Of a stretch of DNA of 7,539 nucleotides, positions 1 through 5,219 are shown piece by piece. The notes beneath the pieces were generated by a model. That model did not search any database and was not told the DNA's origin. It worked only from the letters and a program-made list of their open reading frames with translations. Position numbers and translations under genes: made by a program. Location of the stretch: assembly GCA_002351795.1 (NCBI GenBank), contig DEHG01000026.1, forward strand, positions 1 to 7,539, read 5' to 3'. Within the stretch, counting starts at the first letter, position 1. Each line of letters begins with the position of its first letter. Source of the DNA: Ruminococcaceae bacterium UBA2806. Lineage in GTDB: Bacteria > Bacillota > Clostridia > Oscillospirales > Acutalibacteraceae.

Positions 1-49
1 GACCTACTGGTTCGTAGCCAGTCACTCTATCCGGCTGAGCTACCGGCGC
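1..49 (-). tRNA. tRNA-Arg (anticodon ACG), 5' part only, cut by the window edge
   Basis: On the minus strand this reads acceptor arm GCGCCGG, then T8-A9, a D stem GCTC/GAGT (one G-U pair) with an AGCCGGATA loop, and an anticodon stem ACTGG/CCAGT closing the loop CTACGAA. The anticodon ACG lies at 13-15. ACG (A34 normally edited to inosine) reads CGU/CGC/CGA arginine codons. The variable loop, T arm and 3' acceptor strand lie beyond position 1, so only about two thirds of the gene is present. Identity rests on the intact anticodon arm and the match to the usual tRNA-Arg start. It is transcribed away from the CBS gene from its own promoter at 76-104. Confidence 0.93.
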
Positions 50-75
50 ATACATTCCTATCGGACTGCCCTAAT

Positions 76-104
76 ATAATAACATATTATTCCGTAAATT
101 GCAA
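76..104 (-). promoter_or_regulatory. Promoter of the tRNA-Arg gene
   Basis: On the minus strand a -35 TTGCAA (99-104) is followed after exactly 17 nt by a -10 TATTAT (76-81), preceded by TGT, which also makes it an extended -10. The predicted start near 69 leaves about 20 nt before the mature tRNA 5' end at 49. Motif-based only. Confidence 0.6.
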
Positions 105-173
105 GTGTTATTTTAAAAAATTATTAAACAAGTCAAAATTCATGATTTATCTATATCATTATCACATATTATT

Positions 174-191
174 TGTTATAATTGTTATAAA
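174..191 (+). promoter_or_regulatory. Extended -10 promoter(s) of the CBS gene
   Basis: TGTTATAAT (174-182) is an extended -10 with a consensus TATAAT. It is followed at once by a second copy, TGTTATAAA (183-191), so the -10 is almost tandemly duplicated. No good -35 lies 16-18 nt upstream, as is common with extended -10 promoters. Transcription from the first copy would begin near 190, which places the upstream GTG at 192 on the start site and favours translation from the GTG at 225. Confidence 0.5.
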
Positions 192-224
192 GTGCATTAT
201 ACAATAACAAAAGGATGTGAGAAT

Positions 225-638
225 GTGAATCTGTTCTATCTTCTTAAACCTAAAGCAACTGTTTCCTACCTTACAAATAAACATACTATAAGACAGGGAC
301 TGGAAATAATGCGGGCACACGGCTATACCGCTATCCCTGTTATAGATGAAAACGGAGAATATATAGGCACAGTCAGCGAAGGCGATTTTCTCTGGCATAT
401 CCTACGCTTCAATGACCGTGATATGCGCTCTCAGGAAAGATACCATATACTTGACATCGTAAACGATGAAAGAAATCTTCCCGTAAAAACCGATGTTTCT
501 ATGGATGAATTGCTGCTCAGGGTAATGGATCAGAACTTTGTGCCTGTTATCGACGACAGAAATGTTTTTATCGGCATAATAACAAGAAAGGATATTATCC
601 GATATTTTTATGACAAAGAAAATAAAAATAAAACCTGA
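225..638 (+). CDS. Stand-alone two-CBS-domain (Bateman module) protein
   Basis: A 137-residue protein made almost entirely of two CBS domains. CBS1 is at about residues 13-60 (GYTAIPVID at 33-41, then IGTVSEGDFL at 47-56). CBS2 is at about 85-130 (NFVPVID at 104-110, then IGIITRKDII at 116-125). Paired CBS domains fold together and typically bind adenine nucleotides (AMP, ATP, c-di-AMP) or SAM as energy or ligand sensors. No catalytic or transporter domain is attached, so this is a cytoplasmic ligand-binding protein whose partner is unknown. The reading frame is open from a GTG at 192, but the GTG at 225 is preferred: it has AAGGA (211-215) nine bases upstream, and the promoter start falls near 190. 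The tail is lysine/asparagine-rich. It is monocistronic or weakly linked to the next gene, which has its own promoter. Family assignment is firm; role is not known. Confidence 0.86.
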   Translation: MNLFYLLKPKATVSYLTNKHTIRQGLEIMRAHGYTAIPVIDENGEYIGTVSEGDFLWHILRFNDRDMRSQERYHILDIVNDERNLPVKTDVSMDELLLRVMDQNFVPVIDDRNVFIGIITRKDIIRYFYDKENKNKT

Positions 639-722
639 TAAAATGCCTATTGCTTTGAATACACATTTACCTTCCTCAGCAGAATAATTACAAAAAGGTT
701 ATAATTGTGACATTGTTTTTGG
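639..722. other. Short intergenic gap without a recognisable terminator
   Basis: Between the CBS gene and the promoter of the next operon I see no hairpin plus U-tract, so some read-through from the CBS gene into the operon is possible. The stretch is AT-rich and holds a stray TTATAAT-like box near 701-707 without a matching -35. Confidence 0.4.
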
Positions 723-751
723 TTTACATAAGGATAAATTTGTTCTATAAT
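723..751 (+). promoter_or_regulatory. Strong sigma-A-type promoter of the tatD-SDR-ThyX-like operon
   Basis: TTTACA (723-728), a 17-nt spacer and a perfect TATAAT (746-751). The predicted start is near 758. The short leader carries the ribosome site GAGGAGAGG (768-776) just before the ATG at 781. Confidence 0.75.
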
Positions 752-780
752 TGATTAGGTAAAAAAAGAGGAGAGGTATA

Positions 781-1542
781 ATGAAGGATATTTTTGATAC
801 TCATGCACATTACGATGACAAGGCTTTTGACCCGGACAGAGATGAGCTTATTTCAGCTTTGCTCTCGGGCAGGGTCTGCGGCATTGTAAATCAGGGAACG
901 GATATTGCAAGCTCCCGTTTTTCCCTGGAGCTTGCAGAAAAATATGACGGCTTATATGCCGCAGTCGGTCTGCATCCTGAATGTCTTGATGAAAACAGCA
1001 TGAATGAAATAGATACTGTCCGTCAGCTTGCCGCTCATCCGAAGGCTGTTGCTGTCGGTGAGATAGGTCTGGATTATTATTATGACGTCCCCCGTGATCT
1101 GCAAAAAAATGTCTTTTCCGCTATGCTGGAGCTTGCCGACGATCTTTCAATGCCTGTAAATATTCATGACAGGGAGGCTCACGGAGATACACTTGATATC
1201 ATAAAAAAATACCGTCCAAAGGGTATTCTTCACTGCTTTTCGGGAAGTGCGGAAATGGCCAGGGAGGTCGTAAAGCTCGGTATGTATATCGGAATGGGCG
1301 GCGTTGTAACATTTAAGAATGCCCGTAAAACGCTTGAAGTCATAGACGCTGTTCCGCTTGAAAGCCTTGTTCTTGAAACAGACTGCCCGTACCTTTCCCC
1401 TGTACCTTTCAGAGGAAAACGAAACGATTCCGGAAATATTATTTACACGGCTGAAAAGATAGCTGAAATAAAAAGCACAACAGCGGAGGAAGTTCTCCGT
1501 ATCACAAAAGAAAATGCACAAACTGTTTATAAACTGAAATGA
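781..1542 (+). CDS. TatD-family metal-dependent hydrolase (putative DNase)
   Basis: A 253-residue TIM-barrel amidohydrolase-like enzyme of the TatD family. The metal-ligand set is complete: DTHAH with His8 and His10, Glu94 in VGEIGLDYYYD, His129 in NIHDREAHGDT, His151 in LHCFSGS and Asp201 in LETDCPYLSP. Characterised TatD proteins are divalent-metal-dependent 3'-5' exonucleases or DNases linked to DNA repair and turnover; some relatives act on D-amino-acyl-tRNA or other substrates, so the exact substrate is inferred. Length is typical (about 255-260). The protein is cytoplasmic, with no signal peptide. The start is supported by GAGGAGAGG at 768-776. It is the first gene of a three-gene operon and is followed 36 nt later by an SDR gene. 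In many Firmicutes this gene sits beside metG or rnmV; here it does not, so the context gives no further hint of role. Confidence 0.95.
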   Translation: MKDIFDTHAHYDDKAFDPDRDELISALLSGRVCGIVNQGTDIASSRFSLELAEKYDGLYAAVGLHPECLDENSMNEIDTVRQLAAHPKAVAVGEIGLDYYYDVPRDLQKNVFSAMLELADDLSMPVNIHDREAHGDTLDIIKKYRPKGILHCFSGSAEMAREVVKLGMYIGMGGVVTFKNARKTLEVIDAVPLESLVLETDCPYLSPVPFRGKRNDSGNIIYTAEKIAEIKSTTAEEVLRITKENAQTVYKLK

Positions 1543-1578
1543 TATGTTATACAGCATCAAATTGAGAGGAGGAAGATT

Positions 1579-2331
1579 ATGAAAGCTCTTGTAACAGGCG
1601 CAAGCTCAGGGATAGGCAGGGATATCGCCAGGGCGCTTGTATGCCGGGGATGGGATGTTGTCCTTGTGGCAAGACGTGCCGATAAGCTTATGGAACTGAA
1701 AAAGGAACTCGGAAAGCATGCAAGCTGTGTACGCTGTGACGTTTCGCATTATGATGAATGTATAAAGCTTCACGAAGTCATGCAGAAACATGATATTGAA
1801 TTGCTTGTAAACTGTGCGGGCTTCGGTCTGTGCGGATTCTTCACCGAAACTTCTCTTGAAAAAGAAATGGAAATGATAGATACCAATATAAGAGCAGTTC
1901 ATGTTCTGACCAAACTGTTTTTACAGGACTTTATGCTGAAAAACAAGGGTTATATTCTGAATGTTGCTTCCATTGCAGGATTTTTCTCAGGCCCGCTTAT
2001 GGCGACATACTATGCTACAAAGAATTATGTTGTCAGCATGACTGGAGCGATATATGAGGAGCTTAAAAGGCGGGGCAGCGATGTCAAGATAAGCGCATTC
2101 TGCCCGGGACCCGTTAATACGGAATTCAATAAGGTGGCAAATGTTAAATTTTCCACTGCGCCGATAGACAGCAAAACTGCCGCAACGTGTGCGCTTGACG
2201 GTCTTATGGCGGGAAAGCTCTATATAATACCTACATTTAAAATGAAGGGTCTGAAATTCGTCAAGCGGCTTCTGCCTGATAAAACAGTGACCCATTTCGG
2301 ATATACATTCCAGAAAAAGAAGAAATCGTGA
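1579..2331 (+). CDS. Classical short-chain dehydrogenase/reductase (SDR), DltE/COG0300-like
   Basis: A 250-residue NAD(P)-dependent oxidoreductase with a Rossmann fold. The cofactor motif TGASSGIG is at residues 6-13, Asp54 (CDV) contacts the adenine, and NCAG is at 78-81. The catalytic tetrad is complete: Asn103, Ser131 (NVASIAG), Tyr144 and Lys148 (YYATK). PGPVNTEF follows at about 166-173. Arginines directly after the second beta strand (VARR, 30-33) suggest NADP(H) rather than NAD(H). The C-terminus is very basic (FQKKKKS) and is preceded by a hydrophobic/basic segment (KMKGLKFVKRLLP), which might associate with membrane; I do not claim a transmembrane helix. The ribosome site AGAGGAGG (1565-1572) lies 6 nt before the ATG. 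It is the middle gene of the operon, 36 nt after the TatD gene and 13 nt before the next. The substrate cannot be told from sequence. Confidence 0.94.
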   Translation: MKALVTGASSGIGRDIARALVCRGWDVVLVARRADKLMELKKELGKHASCVRCDVSHYDECIKLHEVMQKHDIELLVNCAGFGLCGFFTETSLEKEMEMIDTNIRAVHVLTKLFLQDFMLKNKGYILNVASIAGFFSGPLMATYYATKNYVVSMTGAIYEELKRRGSDVKISAFCPGPVNTEFNKVANVKFSTAPIDSKTAATCALDGLMAGKLYIIPTFKMKGLKFVKRLLPDKTVTHFGYTFQKKKKS

Positions 2332-2344
2332 AAGAGATGATAAA

Positions 2345-2974
2345 ATGCTGAAAGCCGAAAGAATAGAAGTTATGAATTTCCATAACGCTATGAGGGGCGC
2401 CCGCAACCCTCTCAACAGCTGGGCAAGATCCGACAGCTATTATGACAATGACGGGAATTTTGTATTCGGTGAAAACGACCTGTCTCTTGCGGTCCGTCTG
2501 AGAAAGGCAGGAAGCGACCACAGAAAGTTTCTGCGTCAGATATTCGTTACAGTCGATATCACTGCGCCTCTTTATTGGTGGAAGGAATACGACACATATA
2601 AGGTGGGCACTGTAGCAAATTCTACAAGCACAATGCATAAAATTGCCTCTGCACCTTTTTCAATGGAGCAGTTCAGCTGTGATATGATGGACGATGAAAC
2701 AAAAAAACATATGCAGGCTGTTATCGATTACCTTGAAGATTTAAGGCTCAGATATCTTGAAACAAAGGATAAGCAATTGTGGTATGATATGATCCAATTC
2801 CTCCCGTCAAGCTACAACCAGATGAGGACCTGCACCATGAATTACGAAAACCTTATTGCAATGTATAATTCAAGATGCAATCATAAGCTTAACGAATGGC
2901 ATGTGTTCTGTGATGATTTTATCGCATCTCTGCCATATGCCGAGGAACTTATCATTTGCAGAACAGATAAATAA
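2345..2974 (+). CDS. Uncharacterised 209-residue protein, possibly a diverged ThyX-like fold
   Basis: I do not recognise a named function. It is soluble, with no signal peptide or membrane segment. The conserved-looking core is DITAPLYWWKEYDTYKVG (71-88) followed by TVANSTSTMHK (89-99). A second block, FLPSSYNQMRT (152-162), leads into N166-x10-R177 and EW (184-185). The order LP...N-x10-R...(E/Q)W resembles the nucleotide-binding C-terminal part of flavin-dependent thymidylate synthase (ThyX), and the ANSTSTMHK block sits where ThyX has S-x-NE-x-S-x-R. The catalytic RHR of the ThyX motif is absent, so it is unlikely to be an ordinary thymidylate synthase. From memory, near-identical DITAPLYWWKE proteins occur in Clostridia and their phages. 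The gene starts 13 nt after the SDR stop with only a weak ribosome site (AGAGATGA), which suggests coupling to the upstream gene. It is the last gene of the operon. That it is a gene is well supported; the fold is inference. Confidence 0.85.
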   Translation: MLKAERIEVMNFHNAMRGARNPLNSWARSDSYYDNDGNFVFGENDLSLAVRLRKAGSDHRKFLRQIFVTVDITAPLYWWKEYDTYKVGTVANSTSTMHKIASAPFSMEQFSCDMMDDETKKHMQAVIDYLEDLRLRYLETKDKQLWYDMIQFLPSSYNQMRTCTMNYENLIAMYNSRCNHKLNEWHVFCDDFIASLPYAEELIICRTDK

Positions 2975-2981
2975 TAAAAGC

Positions 2982-3003
2982 GGCTCACCGCATGAGGTCA
3001 GCC
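2982..3003 (+). other. Small imperfect hairpin just after the operon's last stop
   Basis: GGCTCACC (2982-2989) and GGTCAGCC (2996-3003) pair 7 of 8 around the loop GCATGA. There is no U-tract, so it is not an intrinsic terminator by itself. It lies 15 bases before the real terminator and might protect the mRNA 3' end. Confidence 0.35.
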
Positions 3004-3017
3004 ACGGATAAAACATT

Positions 3018-3064
3018 AAGAAGTAATCGTATCATTCGGAGATGAGAACGGTTACTTCTTTTTT
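3018..3064 (+). terminator. Strong intrinsic terminator of the tatD-SDR-ThyX-like operon
   Basis: AAGAAGTAATCGT (3018-3030) pairs over 13 bp (one G-U) with ACGGTTACTTCTT (3048-3060). The inner part TCAT/ATGA can extend the stem. A U-run to 3064 follows directly. The A-rich 5' arm means it may also work in the reverse direction. Confidence 0.85.
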
Positions 3065-3098
3065 CGCCATTACTGACATCTTTTGAATATACATACCT

Positions 3099-3242
3099 AC
3101 CATTTACATCAATGTCATCAACTTAACAAAATCAAAGTCATAATACTGTCATTCTGAGGAGCGAAAGCGACGAAGAATCTTTAGAAGATTCCTCACTTCG
3201 TTCGGAATGACATTCTTAAGTTGATGACATTACCATTACATC
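3099..3242. mobile_element. MITE-like 121-bp nested palindrome with flanking direct repeats
   Basis: A perfect 16-bp terminal inverted repeat, AATGTCATCAACTTAA (3111-3126) and TTAAGTTGATGACATT (3216-3231), bounds 121 bp. Inside is a second hairpin: a 5' arm at 3147-3181 starting TGTCATTC and a 3' arm at 3185-3212 ending GAATGACA, with a 3-nt loop. The 5' arm has about 7 extra bases. The element is flanked by ACCATTTACATC (3099-3110) and ACCATTACATC (3232-3242), a direct repeat with one T missing, which looks like a target-site duplication. It has no coding capacity. Sequences of the TGTCATTCTGAG...GAAGAATCT type are, from memory, dispersed repeats in many bacterial genomes. Whether this copy moved as a MITE is inferred. 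Confidence 0.65.
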
Positions 3243-3790
3243 GGTTTTATAAATGTGATAATAAATTAATGAACGGACACCTGTTCACTTCCTGTACGGA
3301 ATTACAGAAAGCTGATATGCAATAAACTGCTTTTGTTTTTTCTTTAAAGATTGTTACAGAATCGTTAACAAGCTGAAATATGTCATAATAAACATAATAA
3401 GAAAAATAAAAGCCTTAAAATGCTTTATTTTGAAAGATCACGGTTGTTTTTGTGCCAAAATACGCAAAATGTCATATCGTGTATAATATAATAATTATTT
3501 CAGGATAAATGTAATACTGTAACTTTTCTGACAATGATACAGCAATTTTATTATTTCTTATTTAAAAACAACGGCTGTAAACGGCTTTATTGAGGGATTT
3601 TTTCAATAAGGATATCTTTTACAGGTTACAAACATTATTACATTATTGTAATACATCAATTCTACTTTTTGCACATAATTTTTATTTTTTGTTTCTATTT
3701 AGGAATTATAACTGTGATTTTATTGGTAAATTATGGTATATTTTGAAATCTTATTCGTTATAATGCACAAGTTTCAACAAGAAAATTTGT
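3243..3790. other. AT-rich gene-free upstream region of the 3D-domain gene
   Basis: I see no convincing gene on either strand here. It contains a weak hairpin (3271-3286, GAACGG/CTGTTC), a palindrome TCTTTAAAGA (3341-3350), an inverted repeat ATTACA-TTAT-TGTAAT (3637-3652), a direct repeat AACGGCT at 3570 and 3580 (10-bp period), and a hairpin TTATTGA/TCAATAA (3587-3609). It also holds several TGTAA-type half-sites on both strands, described in the findings. The length and the repeat content suggest regulatory DNA, but no known site is matched exactly. Confidence 0.4.
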
Positions 3791-3819
3791 TTGACGTTTT
3801 GGAGCTTGTGATTTATAAT
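3791..3819 (+). promoter_or_regulatory. Near-consensus sigma-A promoter of the G5/3D-domain gene
   Basis: TTGACG (3791-3796), a 17-nt spacer and TATAAT (3814-3819). The predicted start near 3826 gives a leader of about 55 nt. It is one of the best promoters in the window, so the gene is probably well expressed. Confidence 0.8.
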
Positions 3820-3837
3820 ATCGACAGTACAAAACAA

Positions 3838-3871
3838 GCCGGATAAGCAAAAACCGGCGTAAGTCAAGGAG
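3838..3871 (+). promoter_or_regulatory. Leader hairpin and ribosome binding site before the 3D-domain gene
   Basis: GCCGG (3838-3842) and CCGGC (3854-3858) form a GC-rich 5-bp stem with an 11-nt A-rich loop, eight bases upstream of AAGGAG (3866-3871). The spacer to the ATG at 3882 is 10 nt. The hairpin does not cover the ribosome site. The leader is too short for the large riboswitch classes I know, and I could not match it to a short one; it may simply stabilise the mRNA 5' end. Confidence 0.4.
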
Positions 3872-3881
3872 ATTTCAGATC

Positions 3882-5054
3882 ATGAACCATAAGCATAAGC
3901 ATATGAGAAAATCAAACGGCTTCAAGAAAGTGGTTTCCATTGCAGTTATGGGTGCGCTCTGCCTTACAGCAGCAGCAACCGTTGCGGCTATGACAAATCC
4001 TGCTGAAGTAATTGATGTAAACCTTGTAGAAAACTCAGATACTGATAATAATACTACAGAAAGCGTTTATTTAAGTGACGCTTCAGAAAAAACAATAAAG
4101 GCTTTCGGTATAGACAGCAGAAAAAATAATTCTGATATTCTTGCCGCAAACAGCAATAATGATGCTGCTTCCAATGATATTGACTGGTGCAGCATAGAGC
4201 TGGATCTCAGAGGCAAGAAAATGAATAAGCAGGTTCCTGCCGGAACAGTTGAAAATGTTCTTGCATATCTCGGAATCGAGCTTACAGAATATGACAGCAT
4301 GAATTATTATCTTGATGATGAGATCGGAGACGGCGAAGAGCTTATCATAACAAGAACAGTTGTCATGACCGTTGAAGAAGAACAGGATATCAAGTTCGAG
4401 ACGATCAAAAAAGAGGACAAGACACTTTTCGAGGGCGACAGCATTGTAAGAAAGCCCGGAAAGAACGGCAAAAAGCTTGTTACTGTTGAAAAGGTTTACA
4501 TAAACGGTAAGCTTGACAGCAAGACAGAACTTTACAGTGAGACTATCACCGAGCCGGTCGATAAAATCATGGTTGTAGGTACAAAGAAAAAAGCCGATAA
4601 TAATGATAATAACAATGACAGCAATGAAAGCAATAACAACAGCTGTCAGGATAATACAGACCATTTCTCAAACAGCGGAGAGGTTACCAATAACGGTGAC
4701 GGTCAGACGTTTACGGATGCTAACGGCGTTGTAAGAAATTATTTACAGGTACTTACAGGCTCAGGCACAGCTTACTATGCAGAGCCGGGTGCAGGTACTG
4801 CTACAGGTCGTCTTGCACAGTACGGTGTAGTTGCGGTAAACCCCAACATTATTCCCTACGGCTCAAAGCTTTACATTGTTTCCAATGACGGCGAGATAAT
4901 CTACGGCGAGGCTGTTGCAGGCGATACAGGCGGAGCACTTATGGACGGTTCAGCTATTGTTGACCTTTACTATCCGACATATGATGAGTGCTGCGTATTC
5001 GGCAGAAGAGATGTTACGATCTATGTCCTTGAGTGGGGCAATGAATTCAGATAA
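3882..5054 (+). CDS. Secreted G5/3D-domain cell-wall protein (YabE/YocH-like)
   Basis: A 390-residue exported protein. The N-terminus is basic and His-rich (NHKHKHMRK), followed by a hydrophobic signal segment at about 17-36 (VVSIAVMGALCLTAAATVAA) with likely cleavage near 36-40. A spacer rich in Asn, Asp and Ser follows, then a DUF348-like domain (about 105-157; VPAGTVENVLAYLGI at 118-132), a G5 domain (about 158-234) and a low-complexity Asn/Asp/Ser linker (239-265). The C-terminal 3D domain (about 287-384) has a double-psi barrel fold like MltA, with VVAVNPNIIPYGSKLYI (316-332), AGDTGGALMDG (346-356) and VDLYYP (360-365). Relatives are peptidoglycan-active proteins (resuscitation-promoting or autolysin types), with G5 binding the wall. 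Of the three namesake aspartates, Asp348 and Asp361 are present; position 320 is Asn where B. subtilis YocH-type proteins have Asp in AVDP. It is monocistronic, with its own promoter and terminator. The exact bond cleaved is unknown. Confidence 0.95.
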   Translation: MNHKHKHMRKSNGFKKVVSIAVMGALCLTAAATVAAMTNPAEVIDVNLVENSDTDNNTTESVYLSDASEKTIKAFGIDSRKNNSDILAANSNNDAASNDIDWCSIELDLRGKKMNKQVPAGTVENVLAYLGIELTEYDSMNYYLDDEIGDGEELIITRTVVMTVEEEQDIKFETIKKEDKTLFEGDSIVRKPGKNGKKLVTVEKVYINGKLDSKTELYSETITEPVDKIMVVGTKKKADNNDNNNDSNESNNNSCQDNTDHFSNSGEVTNNGDGQTFTDANGVVRNYLQVLTGSGTAYYAEPGAGTATGRLAQYGVVAVNPNIIPYGSKLYIVSNDGEIIYGEAVAGDTGGALMDGSAIVDLYYPTYDECCVFGRRDVTIYVLEWGNEFR

Positions 5055-5060
5055 AAAATC

Positions 5061-5092
5061 GGCGGTGTACATATTGTACGCCGTCTTTTTTT
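5061..5092 (+). terminator. Intrinsic terminator of the G5/3D-domain gene
   Basis: GGCGGTGTAC (5061-5070) pairs over 10 bp (two G-U pairs) with GTACGCCGTC (5076-5085) around an ATATT loop, followed by seven T residues (5086-5092). It begins 6 nt after the stop codon. Confidence 0.92.
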
Positions 5093-5122
5093 GTTTATGT
5101 TATTCCAAAAGCCATGAATTTA

Positions 5123-5131
5123 TGATATAAT
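5123..5131 (+). promoter_or_regulatory. Extended -10 promoter candidate for rarA
   Basis: TGATATAAT (5123-5131) is a consensus extended -10; the -35 position (TTCCAA, 5103-5108) is poor. A start near 5138 gives a leader of about 80 nt, including the inverted repeat at 5147-5179. Confidence 0.5.
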
Positions 5132-5146
5132 TGTAGCACAAGCTAT

Positions 5147-5179
5147 TTATTTTCAAAACCGCTGATTTTTGAAAAATAA
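5147..5179. repeat. Inverted repeat in the rarA leader
   Basis: TTATTTTCAAAA (5147-5158) and TTTTGAAAAATAA (5167-5179) are complementary over 12 bp with a single-base bulge, around an 8-nt loop CCGCTGAT. There is no U-tract. The right arm contains TTGAAA (5169-5174), which could be the -35 of a second promoter, so the repeat could be a protein-binding site or an mRNA hairpin. Confidence 0.5.
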
Positions 5180-5198
5180 CAGTTACTATCACTATAAT
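5169..5198 (+). promoter_or_regulatory. Second rarA promoter candidate, close to the gene
   Basis: TTGAAA (5169-5174), an 18-nt spacer and TATAAT (5193-5198). The predicted start near 5205 would put the ribosome site AGAGGAGG (5205-5212) at the very 5' end of the transcript, an unusually short leader. It may be used alongside the promoter at 5123-5131. Confidence 0.45.
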
Positions 5199-5219
5199 TC
5201 ATGCAGAGGAGGATGATCC

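Noticed and set aside
192..224. Longer start (GTG at 192) for the CBS protein, adding 11 residues
   Set aside because: It has no ribosome binding site, it lies at the predicted transcription start, and the GTG at 225 has AAGGA at a good distance.
3018..3242. CRISPR-like repeats in the gene-free region
   Set aside because: The repeats are inverted and occur once per arm, with no regularly spaced direct repeats or spacers.
3269..3325. An 18-codon reading frame starting at ATG 3269
   Set aside because: There is no ribosome site upstream, no recognisable peptide feature, and a frame this short is expected by chance.
3826..3881. A riboswitch (c-di-AMP, c-di-GMP or similar) in the leader of the wall-protein gene
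   Set aside because: The leader is only about 55 nt and contains a single 5-bp stem. It does not show the conserved cores of the riboswitch classes I know, and there is no terminator or sequestered ribosome site.
4083..4664. A 193-codon reading frame antisense to the wall-protein gene, with a hydrophobic N-terminal part
   Set aside because: Its hydrophobic, Ile/Val-rich look comes from reading Asn/Asp/Lys-rich codons backwards. It has no ribosome site or promoter and covers an evident real gene with clear domains.
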